Below, in pieces: positions 36,057 through 45,219 of a stretch of DNA of 61,398 nt. The stretch comes from an uncultured Clostridia bacterium (GTDB lineage Bacteria > Bacillota > Clostridia > Christensenellales > Borkfalkiaceae). The first letter of the stretch is position 1. The number at the start of each line of letters is the position of its first letter. Under the pieces are notes generated by a model that saw only the letters and a program-made list of their open reading frames with translations, was not told where the DNA came from and searched no databases. Location of the stretch: positions 1 through 61,398 of the forward strand of contig CANRHB010000010.1 of NCBI GenBank assembly GCA_947630325.1, written 5' to 3'. The position numbers were made by a program, and so were the translations under genes.

Positions 36057-39000
36057 ATGAAGTCCAAAAGGAAACTTTTTCTCGGAATGTCCGCATTGAT
36101 ACTCTCCGGCACAATGGTCGTTTCGGCGGTATTGCCCTCGTTGCAGCAGCCCGAAAACACCGTGGTCGCCAGCGGAGCCGAGAAGGGGACGGTGACGGAC
36201 GTCACGGGAAAGGTCGACTTCGATATTTCCAAATATTTCGACAGTTCGGTCGTGGAGAAACTTCCCGAGACGGTGATCGCGGATCAGGAGATCTCTGTCA
36301 TTATGAGCCTTGACGAGGAGACCGTCCTCGACAAATACAACGCACTCGAAGATCCCGACATGACCGTCGGGGAATTTGCCGCGTCCCGCGAGGGCAAGGC
36401 GGTTTCGGCGTCCATCGAAAAGAAGAGCAACGAACTTTTGAGGAAACTCGGCAACGCAGGCGTTACGTATGAGGTCGGCGACCGCTTTGACACCCTCCTC
36501 GGCGGCGTGGAAGTCACCATCAAGGCGAGCGCCTTCAGCACCCTCTGCAATGCCGTAAAGGGCAAGGCCGCCGTCATGGTCGGCGAAGTGTACGCCCCCT
36601 GCGAGACGGAGGTCGTGGAGAACACCGTCAATGTGGTCGAGTCCACGGGTATTTTCGACAGCTCCGATTCAGATTACGACGGCGAAGGCACGGTCATCGC
36701 CGTGCTCGATACGGGGCTCGACTATACGCACTCCGCATTCTCCATGGATAATTTCGATGCCGATCCCGCAAAGGACGTCATCACCATGGACTCTCTGAGC
36801 AAGGTGGTGGGCCAACTCGAGGCCGCCAAGACGACCCCCGGGCTCACACCTTCCAACGTCTATATCAGCCGCAAAGTTCCCTATGCCTATGACTATGCGG
36901 ACAAGGACGACGACGTCGCTCCCATCAACAGCGACCACGGCACCCACGTCGCGGGCGTGATGGTGGGCTATGACGACGTGATCCGCGGCGTTGCGCCCAA
37001 CGCACAGCTTGCCGTCATGAAGACCTTCTCCGAGAAGCAGGACGGCGCAAAGACTTCGTGGATCATCGCCGCGCTCGAGGACTGCGTGACCCTCGGCGTG
37101 GACGTCATCAACATGTCCCTCGGGACCGCGGCCGGCTTTACGAGAGAGACGGATGAGGACATCCGCTATGAAGTGTACGACCGCATCAAGGCGCAGGGCA
37201 TCAGCCTTGTCGCCGCGGGCTCCAACAACTATAACGCGACGTTCGGTTCTGAGAAGAACGGCAACCTCGGCCTCACGAGAAACCCCGACTCCGCGACCGT
37301 CGGCGCTCCCTCCACCTATGACGCGGCGCTCTCCGTCGCCTCCATCAGCGGCGTAAAGACGCCCTATCTCAAACTCGGCGAGACCATCATCTACTTCACC
37401 GAAGCCTCCGACAGCGCGGCAAAACCCAAGGACTTCGTCGAAGATATTTTAAATTACGGCGTACAGCAGGGGTCGGTCCCCGCGGGCGTCGACAGCTATG
37501 AATTCGAGTACGTCATCATCGACGGTATCGGCAGTGCGCAGAACTTCGTCGATTACGAGAACGAACTCGGCGAACCCAACGGCGAACTCAACGGCAAGAT
37601 CGCCCTCATCAAGCGCGGGCAGACAAACTTCGAAGAAAAGGCAAGTTTAGCGCGCGATCACGGCGCGGTCGGCTGTATCATCTACAACAACGTCTCGGGT
37701 ACCATCTCGATGAACGTCGGGCACCTCGGCAACTATCCCGTCTGCTCCCTTTCGCAGGACGACGGCGAACTGCTCCTCGACGCGCCCGCAAGCGAGAGAA
37801 AGATCGTCATCAGCCGCTCCCAGAAGGCGGGTCCCTTCATGTCCGACTTCTCTTCGTGGGGTCCCGCGCCCGATCTCAGCATCAAGCCCGAGATCACGGC
37901 GCACGGCGGCGATATCTATTCGGCCATCCCCGGACAGAGTTACGACAGAATGTCGGGCACCTCGATGGCGTCCCCCAACCAGGCGGGCGTCACGGCGCTC
38001 GTCCGCCAATACGTGAAGGAGAAATTTCCTCAATATAAGCCTGTGGAGGTCACCGCGACCGTCAACCAGATCATGATGTCCACCACGGACATTGCCTACA
38101 ATACGAACGGGCTTCCCTTCTCCGTCAGAAAACAGGGGTCGGGACTTGCCAACCTCGAAAAAGCCACCAAATCGCCCGCTTATTTGCAGACGTTCGACAG
38201 AAAGACGGGCGACATCATGGATAAAGCCAAGATCGAACTCGGGGACGACCCCGACAAGAGCGGCGTTTATACCATGAAGTTCAACGTCGTCAATTACGGC
38301 AGTTCGGATCTTAGGTTCAACGTCGGCGCCATCGTCATGACGGAGGGCGTCAGCACCGAACTTACCTACAAGGGCGATACCACCGTCAGCGAGAAAGGGT
38401 ATCTGCTCGACGGGGCGAACGTGCAGGTCGCAGAGGTGCAAAACTGCACCCGTTCGGACAATACCGTCACCGTCGGCGCGGGACAGACGGGCACCGTCAT
38501 CCTCGTCGTCACCCTTACCCAGGCGAACAAGGACTACCTCGACGCCTCCTTTGAAAACGGCATGTACGTGGAGGGATACGTCACGTTGAAGGCCCAGAGC
38601 GGCACCTCTTACGACTTGAACGCGCCCTTCCTTGCCTTCTATGGCTCGTGGGCAGATCCGCCTCTTTTCGACCTCGACTATTTCGCAACCAATGCGGATG
38701 AACTCGACGACAGCAAGGAGACGCTCGAAAAGACCCTCCCCGACGCCTATGCGACCCGTCCCATCGGCAGTTTGTACGACGACTACATCTCCTATCTCGG
38801 CTCCTATCCCTTCGTGCAGGATCCCAGCTCCACGAGCAAGATCGCGGCAGACAGGGACCACATCGCTTTCACCAACCAGACGGGGGAAGAGGGCGGCATC
38901 AACGCCATCAGCAGTGTGCAGGTCGGCCTTCTCCGCGGCGCAAAGAGAATGGTGGCGACCGTCACCGACACCACGACGGGAGAGGTGATCTTCCAGAGGG

Positions 39001-42000
39001 AAGACGTCAACATCTCCAAGTCCTATAACTATGGCGGCGCGATCTACGGCATGAGCTTCGACGTCGATTTCAGCGTCCCCGATTACGACCTCAAGAACAA
39101 TACCGAATACCTGTTCCAGCTTACGGGCTATATCGATTACAACGACGGGAGCGTTGCGAACAACACCTTCGAATTCCCGTTCTATACCGACTTCACCGCT
39201 CCCATCGTGACGGGCGTGGAGTACACCTATGAGTACGACAGGGATACCGAAACGAATAAACTCTTCGCCAACATCAGCGTGTACGACAACCACTATGTGC
39301 GCGGCTTCGTTCCCGGCTATATCGCGGAGAGCGAACCCGGCGCAGAGGCGCGTTACACCCTGTACGGGTTCGGGCGCTATGTGGTGCCCGTAAGCGGCGA
39401 ACGCAACTCCACGAGCGTCGTGCAGGTGGAACTTACCGATTACCTTCAGCAGATCAAGAGTTCCTCCTACAACCATAAGAGCTTTATGGTGCAATTTTAC
39501 GACTGCGCGCAGAACGTCTCCACCTATGAGCTGACGATCCCCGATAACATCGCAACCATCACGTTCGACGAGGAGAAGATCAACCTTTCGCCCAACGAAC
39601 TCTACAAGCTCAACCCCGTGATCTCTCCCACCCAGGATACGGCATGGGCGGAGAGCATCAACTACACCGTTGCAGACGAAAGCATCGCCCGCGTTGTCAA
39701 CGGCAAACTCATCGGCTTGAAGTCGGGCGACACCACCCTTACCGCGACGAGCAACCGCAACAGCAACGCCACCGTGACGGTGCCCGTGCATGTCCGCGCT
39801 CCCGCAGAGGAAGGGTATCAGAACTTCGACCGCCCCGTTGCGGAGAACTTCCGTCTTACGGGCTATGAAGTGAAGAGAGTTTATTATTTCCTCTCGACCG
39901 ACGACCGCGACCTCGGCGCGACCGAGGCGGGACAGACAGTCGTGTTCTCCAACGCCTCCACCTATTCCCTCAAGATGCTTCCCTCCGAGTCTGTGAAGAT
40001 CGAATACGATCTGAGAGGGTACTTCGACGACAGTAACTATCAGGTGGAATTCAGAAGCAGTAACTCCAATGTCGTGGAGGTCAAGTCAGACGGGACCATC
40101 ACGGCAAGGAACGTGGACGTGAACGGCAAATCGCTCAACTCCGAGCGTTCTGCCACCGTCTCCGTCCGTCTGCTCATGCGCGATCCCGCGACGGGCGAAT
40201 TCAAAGAGACGACCACCACCCGTACCATTTATGTCACCGTGAAACAGGCCTATGAGACCAACGGTCCCTACCTTCTCGGTTACAAGGGCTTGGGCGGAAA
40301 AGTAGAGATCCCCGAAGATCTCGGCATCACCGACATCCAGCAGTTTGCATTCTCCAACTATGACCTCGTTCCCAAGGATCTGTCCGCGGGCGACGAGATC
40401 AGCGAAGAGGATCCCTATTACAGCAAGCAGTGGTACATCGGCGACGACACCATTACCGAAGTCGTCATTCCCGAAGGGGTAAAGACGATCGGCATGTATG
40501 CGTTTGCCAATCTTACCGCGCTTCGCTCGGTCACCCTTCCCTCCACGCTTACCAAGATCCAGACGGGCGCCTTCATCGGGTGCACCAAACTCGCGGAGGT
40601 GAAGTTCTCCAAGGAAAACAACCTGCAATTCATCAACCAGCAGGCCTTTGAGGGATGCAGTAAGCTGACGGGCTTTGACTTCAGCTCCATCGTCGCCATC
40701 GGCGACAGCGCATTCAAGGGCACCTACCTCATCAACGTGCGCCTTCCCGCCACCACCCAATCCATCGGCGCGGCGGCATTTGCGGAGACGGGTAGCCTTA
40801 AAACGGTCTCCATCGAGGCGGACAAGGTGAAAGTCGGCGCAGAGGCGTTCCGCGGCTGCTCCGTTCAGAGCATGAAGCTCAATGCCTCCGTCCTCCCCGC
40901 ACAGATCTTCTCGGGTTGCGGCAGTCTCTCGACCCTTACGATCGGCGCGGACGTCGAGGTCATCGGCGAGTACGCGCTCAAGGGCACCAAGATCAACAAA
41001 CTCGTATTGGATCCCCAAAACAAGAGTTTCGACGTGGGAGACGGCGGACAATACCTTCTCGAGAAGGGCACGCAGAAGATCGTGCTTGCCGTTCCCACCA
41101 TGACGATCTTCAATAACAGCAGTATCACAGAGATCGGGACGGGTGCGTTCTCGTCCGCGGCGGGACTTACCTCGGTCACTCTGCCGAGCGTTACGACGAT
41201 CGGAAATTATGCGTTCTCGAATTGCGTGTCTCTCCACAGCGCGAGGTTCGGCAACTTGACGAGCGTCGGCGATTATGCCTTCTACCGCACGAGCATCACC
41301 CAGTTGCCTCAATTTGAGGAAGGGGTCACGATCGGTGAACGGGCATTCTCGATCATCGACGTCTCGAGCATTACGGTCCCTAAAAACGCGAAGCTGGGCG
41401 ATTATGCCTTTGCGCAGAACCTCAATCTCTCCACGGTTTCGGTGGGGGACGACGTACAGATCGGCGCGGGCGCATTCTTTGCCTCTCCCGCGATGAAGTC
41501 GGTCACCATCGGCAACAACGTTGTGATCGGAGAGGGGTCGTTCTCCGCGATCGATACGATCACGCGGTACGACAGCATGATCGACTCCAATAAGAGCATC
41601 AAGTACAACCGGCAGGATCTGTCGACCTATATCAATCCCTATCTGTCCGCGCTCAGTTCGCTTACGATCGGCGAAAACGCCACCATCGGCGATTATGCCT
41701 TCCAGGGCTCGGGTGCAGGGAGCTACAGGATCAACGGCTCTTCGGTCGGGGCAGAATTGAAGAAAGTGACCCTCGGCCCCGGCGCGACCATCGGCGCCTA
41801 TGCCTTCGCCGGTTGCCACTATCTCGAGGACATCGACCTTTCCAAGGTCAAATCGATCGGTAATTATGCCTTCTATGGCGAATTACCCGAATATCTCAAC
41901 TTCTCCGACGTCGGGATTGCCCTTGTGCGGGTGACCCCTTACGGCGCATCCTTAACGAAGGCCGATCTTTCGGGGCTCGACGCGGAGGACAGTGCTCCTC

Positions 42001-43574
42001 TCGGCGCGGGCGTATTCGCCTACAACGAGAAACTTGCGGAGGTCACGTTGCCCGAAACGGTCGGCGTCATCGGGGTGGAGACCTTCCTCGGTTGCACCGC
42101 ACTGAAAAATATCAATCTTCAGAACGTCGGCACGGTCGGCGTGAGCGCCTTCTCGGGCACAGGTCTCAATGAAGTGACGCTTGCGGAAAATGCCGCAATC
42201 GGCGACGCCGCGTTCTTCGACGCGAAGGAACTTACAACGGTCGGCAATCTCGACAAGGCAGAGTATATCGGAAGCAGCGCTTTCGAAGGCACCGCGCTCA
42301 AGGCGGCGGACATCTCGGGGGCGGTCGTTCTCGGCAGTTTCGCCTTTGCCGATTCCGCGGTGGAGAGCGTCACCCTCGGCGATTCCCTTGTAGAACTCGG
42401 TGAAAATCCCTTCTCGGGTTGCGAGATCGGCGATTTCACCAACGCAGACGGAGCGACGACCTTCGACGTAAGCGAAAGCGTGAAAGTGATCGACGGCGTG
42501 CTTTACGGCGCTTGCCCCAGCGGGCTCGTGCTGACCACCTACCCGTTGAAGAAAACCGAAAAGACGTTCAAAGTCGCAGATGACGTCGTGCGCATCGGCG
42601 CGGAGGCGTTCCGCGGCGCGAAAGTGTTTGCGGTGGACCTCACCCGCCGCGTTGCGGCCATCGGTGACAAGGCGTTCTATGAATGCAACAACCTTGTGGC
42701 GGTTGCCTTTACGAGCATCGAAGCGCCCATCCTCGAAGAGCAGTACGATCACTCTTTCGACGACGGGCTCGACGAGGACGGCGTGCCGCTCTATCTCTCC
42801 CATAACTTTGCCTACTATTCATCCAACAATTCGGAATACGGGCTCAGGATCGTGGACTTCCAGATGTGGAACGCCGACCCCACGAGCGTGCTGTACGGCG
42901 CGAACTTTGTGGCGGCGATCGGCACCGAAGAGGGGAGAGCGGTCCATGCGGCAAAGACGCTCGTCATGGTCCGTCCCATCAACGGCACGGGATATGACAA
43001 CTTTATTTACGAACAGTATTTCGATCTGACGATGGACGGCCCCACCGCAACGAGCGACGAGGCGCAACAGGTCATCGATCTCATCGACGCGCTTCCCAAC
43101 CCCGTTTCCCTCGACGACGAGGAGATGGTGGTGTATATCAGAAGTCTCTATGACGCGCTCAACCCCGACCAGCAGGCTTGCGTGTATAACGCCAACCTCA
43201 GCGTGCTCCTCGCGGCCGAGAACAGGCTCATATACCTCCACGCGCAGGAGACCCCTCCCGTAGATCCCGGCGATCAGAAACAGGCCTCCCTCCTTTGGCT
43301 GTATATCGTGATCGGCGTTGTCGGCGCGGCGGCGGTCGCGGCGGTTGTCGCAGTGCTTGTGCTGAGAGGCAAGAAGAGCCCCAAGACGGCCGAAGAAGTT
43401 CCCGCCGAGGAAGAGGCTCCCGTTGAGGAGGAAGTTCCCACGGAGGAGGAAGTTCCTGCGGAGGAAGAAGCTCCTGCTGAGGAAGAAGCTCCCACCGAGG
43501 AGGAAGTTCCTGCGGAGGAGAACGAGGAAGCCGAGAGCGACGAAAAGAGCGAACAAAAACCGGACGAAGAATAA
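36057..43574 (+). CDS. Giant subtilisin-family (S8) surface protease with PA, Ig-like and LRR domains and a membrane anchor
   Basis: 2505 residues. A signal peptide (1-40) is followed by an inhibitor I9-like prodomain to about 200. The S8 catalytic triad is D218 in AVLDTGLD, H294 in SDHGTHVAG and S636 in SGTSMASP. A PA-type insertion (about 485-575, KIALIKRGQTNFEEKA) sits between H and S, as in lactocepin/C5a-peptidase enzymes. Fn3-like domains and a Big-type Ig-like domain (about 1160-1245) follow. Then about 900 residues of BspA/LRR_5 repeats (IGDYAFxG, IGAYAFAGC type, about 1400-2240). A single membrane segment lies at about 2414-2438. The cytoplasmic tail has seven hexapeptides E-E-(V/A)-P-x-E. 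It lies upstream of a peptide importer, consistent with extracellular protein digestion. Confidence 0.92.
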   Translation: MKSKRKLFLGMSALILSGTMVVSAVLPSLQQPENTVVASGAEKGTVTDVTGKVDFDISKYFDSSVVEKLPETVIADQEISVIMSLDEETVLDKYNALEDPDMTVGEFAASREGKAVSASIEKKSNELLRKLGNAGVTYEVGDRFDTLLGGVEVTIKASAFSTLCNAVKGKAAVMVGEVYAPCETEVVENTVNVVESTGIFDSSDSDYDGEGTVIAVLDTGLDYTHSAFSMDNFDADPAKDVITMDSLSKVVGQLEAAKTTPGLTPSNVYISRKVPYAYDYADKDDDVAPINSDHGTHVAGVMVGYDDVIRGVAPNAQLAVMKTFSEKQDGAKTSWIIAALEDCVTLGVDVINMSLGTAAGFTRETDEDIRYEVYDRIKAQGISLVAAGSNNYNATFGSEKNGNLGLTRNPDSATVGAPSTYDAALSVASISGVKTPYLKLGETIIYFTEASDSAAKPKDFVEDILNYGVQQGSVPAGVDSYEFEYVIIDGIGSAQNFVDYENELGEPNGELNGKIALIKRGQTNFEEKASLARDHGAVGCIIYNNVSGTISMNVGHLGNYPVCSLSQDDGELLLDAPASERKIVISRSQKAGPFMSDFSSWGPAPDLSIKPEITAHGGDIYSAIPGQSYDRMSGTSMASPNQAGVTALVRQYVKEKFPQYKPVEVTATVNQIMMSTTDIAYNTNGLPFSVRKQGSGLANLEKATKSPAYLQTFDRKTGDIMDKAKIELGDDPDKSGVYTMKFNVVNYGSSDLRFNVGAIVMTEGVSTELTYKGDTTVSEKGYLLDGANVQVAEVQNCTRSDNTVTVGAGQTGTVILVVTLTQANKDYLDASFENGMYVEGYVTLKAQSGTSYDLNAPFLAFYGSWADPPLFDLDYFATNADELDDSKETLEKTLPDAYATRPIGSLYDDYISYLGSYPFVQDPSSTSKIAADRDHIAFTNQTGEEGGINAISSVQVGLLRGAKRMVATVTDTTTGEVIFQREDVNISKSYNYGGAIYGMSFDVDFSVPDYDLKNNTEYLFQLTGYIDYNDGSVANNTFEFPFYTDFTAPIVTGVEYTYEYDRDTETNKLFANISVYDNHYVRGFVPGYIAESEPGAEARYTLYGFGRYVVPVSGERNSTSVVQVELTDYLQQIKSSSYNHKSFMVQFYDCAQNVSTYELTIPDNIATITFDEEKINLSPNELYKLNPVISPTQDTAWAESINYTVADESIARVVNGKLIGLKSGDTTLTATSNRNSNATVTVPVHVRAPAEEGYQNFDRPVAENFRLTGYEVKRVYYFLSTDDRDLGATEAGQTVVFSNASTYSLKMLPSESVKIEYDLRGYFDDSNYQVEFRSSNSNVVEVKSDGTITARNVDVNGKSLNSERSATVSVRLLMRDPATGEFKETTTTRTIYVTVKQAYETNGPYLLGYKGLGGKVEIPEDLGITDIQQFAFSNYDLVPKDLSAGDEISEEDPYYSKQWYIGDDTITEVVIPEGVKTIGMYAFANLTALRSVTLPSTLTKIQTGAFIGCTKLAEVKFSKENNLQFINQQAFEGCSKLTGFDFSSIVAIGDSAFKGTYLINVRLPATTQSIGAAAFAETGSLKTVSIEADKVKVGAEAFRGCSVQSMKLNASVLPAQIFSGCGSLSTLTIGADVEVIGEYALKGTKINKLVLDPQNKSFDVGDGGQYLLEKGTQKIVLAVPTMTIFNNSSITEIGTGAFSSAAGLTSVTLPSVTTIGNYAFSNCVSLHSARFGNLTSVGDYAFYRTSITQLPQFEEGVTIGERAFSIIDVSSITVPKNAKLGDYAFAQNLNLSTVSVGDDVQIGAGAFFASPAMKSVTIGNNVVIGEGSFSAIDTITRYDSMIDSNKSIKYNRQDLSTYINPYLSALSSLTIGENATIGDYAFQGSGAGSYRINGSSVGAELKKVTLGPGATIGAYAFAGCHYLEDIDLSKVKSIGNYAFYGELPEYLNFSDVGIALVRVTPYGASLTKADLSGLDAEDSAPLGAGVFAYNEKLAEVTLPETVGVIGVETFLGCTALKNINLQNVGTVGVSAFSGTGLNEVTLAENAAIGDAAFFDAKELTTVGNLDKAEYIGSSAFEGTALKAADISGAVVLGSFAFADSAVESVTLGDSLVELGENPFSGCEIGDFTNADGATTFDVSESVKVIDGVLYGACPSGLVLTTYPLKKTEKTFKVADDVVRIGAEAFRGAKVFAVDLTRRVAAIGDKAFYECNNLVAVAFTSIEAPILEEQYDHSFDDGLDEDGVPLYLSHNFAYYSSNNSEYGLRIVDFQMWNADPTSVLYGANFVAAIGTEEGRAVHAAKTLVMVRPINGTGYDNFIYEQYFDLTMDGPTATSDEAQQVIDLIDALPNPVSLDDEEMVVYIRSLYDALNPDQQACVYNANLSVLLAAENRLIYLHAQETPPVDPGDQKQASLLWLYIVIGVVGAAAVAAVVAVLVLRGKKSPKTAEEVPAEEEAPVEEEVPTEEEVPAEEEAPAEEEAPTEEEVPAEENEEAESDEKSEQKPDEE

Positions 43575-43575
43575 T

Positions 43576-45177
43576 ATGAAAAAAAGGACTAAGATCATTA
43601 TCGGACTTGCCGCACTGTGCGCGGGAACGCTCATCTTCGGCGCATGTAGTTCGAATAGGGGACCCTATGAGGACTATGCCAAAGAGGGGTTCACCTTCTC
43701 CGTTTGTTACGACGCGAACGGCGGAAAAACTGCGGGCAGGGACAACACGAAAGTTGTGGATACCTATCCGTCCGAACAGGTAAAGAAAGGCATCAAGCTC
43801 TATGCCCCCGACGATCCGCAACGCGGAGAGGGGTTCAACGTGGAGCGGAGCGGTTACTTCTTTGCGGGGTGGTATGCGGTGCGTTCTCCCCGCGTGAACG
43901 GCGAAGGACAGCCCCTCGACGAAGAGGGGAACGTCTGCTCCGAGGCGCGCGATCTGCTCGACGCGGGCGGGAATCCCGTGTATGACGACGACGGCAACGT
44001 GGAAAAGACCTACTATTCGAAGGAGGGCAAGCCGCAGGGCTATACCTATTCGGAGAAGTGGGACTTCAATTCCCTGCTCACCCGCGACGATTTCGAGTAC
44101 AAGGAGGGAGAGTACGCCTTTACCCTCTATGCGGCGTGGGTGCCCAACTTCGGTTATGAACTCGAAGGACAGGAGCAGGAATGGACGTGCGCTGTCTGCG
44201 GCGAGGCCTATTACGGCGAAAAGCCCGAAAAGTGCACGGCGGCGGTCGGCGCGGCGGACGAGACGGGAAAGGTCCCGACCTGCGGGAGCATCGAGTTCAA
44301 CGACGCAGGGCTCGTGTGGCACTCCGTGACGAGTTACCTTTACGACCCCACGCGCGTCGACGACAGCACCCTTTCTCTTCCCACATGGAACGAGCAGACG
44401 GGCGTGCTCGAGTACGGAAAACTCTCCCAGCCGCTCGATAAGACGTTCCTCTCCGCCTATGCGACCGCCGAGGAATACGAAAGCGGGAAAAATGCCGTGA
44501 CCGCCTTTGAAAATCACGGAAGCTGGGACGAAGAGACGGCGACTGCCACGGGAAACATCGCCCGCTTCTATGCGAAGTGGGACAAGGGACTTTGGTACCG
44601 CGTCTCCACCAAGGAACAGTTTGCGGCGAACGCGGGCGCGGGAAGGAGCATCGACCTGTTTGCCGACCTCGCCTATGAGGAGACGGACGAATGGCCCGCG
44701 GCGCTCAGCGGAGGCGAATTCTCGGGCACTTTCCGCGGAAACGGGCACAAGATCTCGGGCGTTGCGGTCCATCAGACCTCTACCACCGACACGTATTATG
44801 GCTTGTTCGGACGGATCACGGCAACGGCGGTATTTGAAAATATCACATTTGAAAATATCACCTTCAGCTTTGAGGCGGCGTCCAACAAACCCGGATCCAT
44901 GTTCGGACTGTTCGCGGGAGAGATGAGTAGCAGCGCCGTGATGACAAACGTTGCGGTTTCGGGAACGTTCGTCATCGGGGACAACATCTATGTCCCGAGA
45001 GGGAACTATGACCCTACCACAGATACGTGGAGCGACCCGCCGCATGTGTACGATGTGGGACTGTTGACGGGAAACTTTGCGACTTGCGGCATCTCGCTTG
45101 AGAATATCACCCTTGAGAAGGGGATCGTGACGGCGTCCGTTGCGGACCCCTCGACGGGCGAGATCAAGATCGGTTGA
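43576..45177 (+). CDS. Lipoprotein with InlB-type repeat-like, rubredoxin-like and GLUG-like segments
   Basis: 533 residues from the ATG one base after the protease stop. No clear ribosome binding site is present, so coupled translation is likely. The lipobox is IFGAC with C24. Residues about 35-190 contain FSVCYDANGGKT and GYFFAGWYAV, the pattern of Listeria-Bacteroides (InlB B) repeats, with a long insertion. Residues about 200-236 hold WTCAVCGEAYYGEKPEKC and a later Cys, a rubredoxin-like knuckle. From about 375 the SGTFRGNGHKISGV and FENITFENITF strings are GLUG/beta-helix-like. It may assist the protease or act as an adhesin. Function unknown. The end of the gene (DPSTGEIKIG) is abrupt. 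Confidence 0.75.
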   Translation: MKKRTKIIIGLAALCAGTLIFGACSSNRGPYEDYAKEGFTFSVCYDANGGKTAGRDNTKVVDTYPSEQVKKGIKLYAPDDPQRGEGFNVERSGYFFAGWYAVRSPRVNGEGQPLDEEGNVCSEARDLLDAGGNPVYDDDGNVEKTYYSKEGKPQGYTYSEKWDFNSLLTRDDFEYKEGEYAFTLYAAWVPNFGYELEGQEQEWTCAVCGEAYYGEKPEKCTAAVGAADETGKVPTCGSIEFNDAGLVWHSVTSYLYDPTRVDDSTLSLPTWNEQTGVLEYGKLSQPLDKTFLSAYATAEEYESGKNAVTAFENHGSWDEETATATGNIARFYAKWDKGLWYRVSTKEQFAANAGAGRSIDLFADLAYEETDEWPAALSGGEFSGTFRGNGHKISGVAVHQTSTTDTYYGLFGRITATAVFENITFENITFSFEAASNKPGSMFGLFAGEMSSSAVMTNVAVSGTFVIGDNIYVPRGNYDPTTDTWSDPPHVYDVGLLTGNFATCGISLENITLEKGIVTASVADPSTGEIKIG

Positions 45178-45219
45178 TAAAAATTTTATATAGCGAAATC
45201 AAGAAAAGGAGACAGAAAA

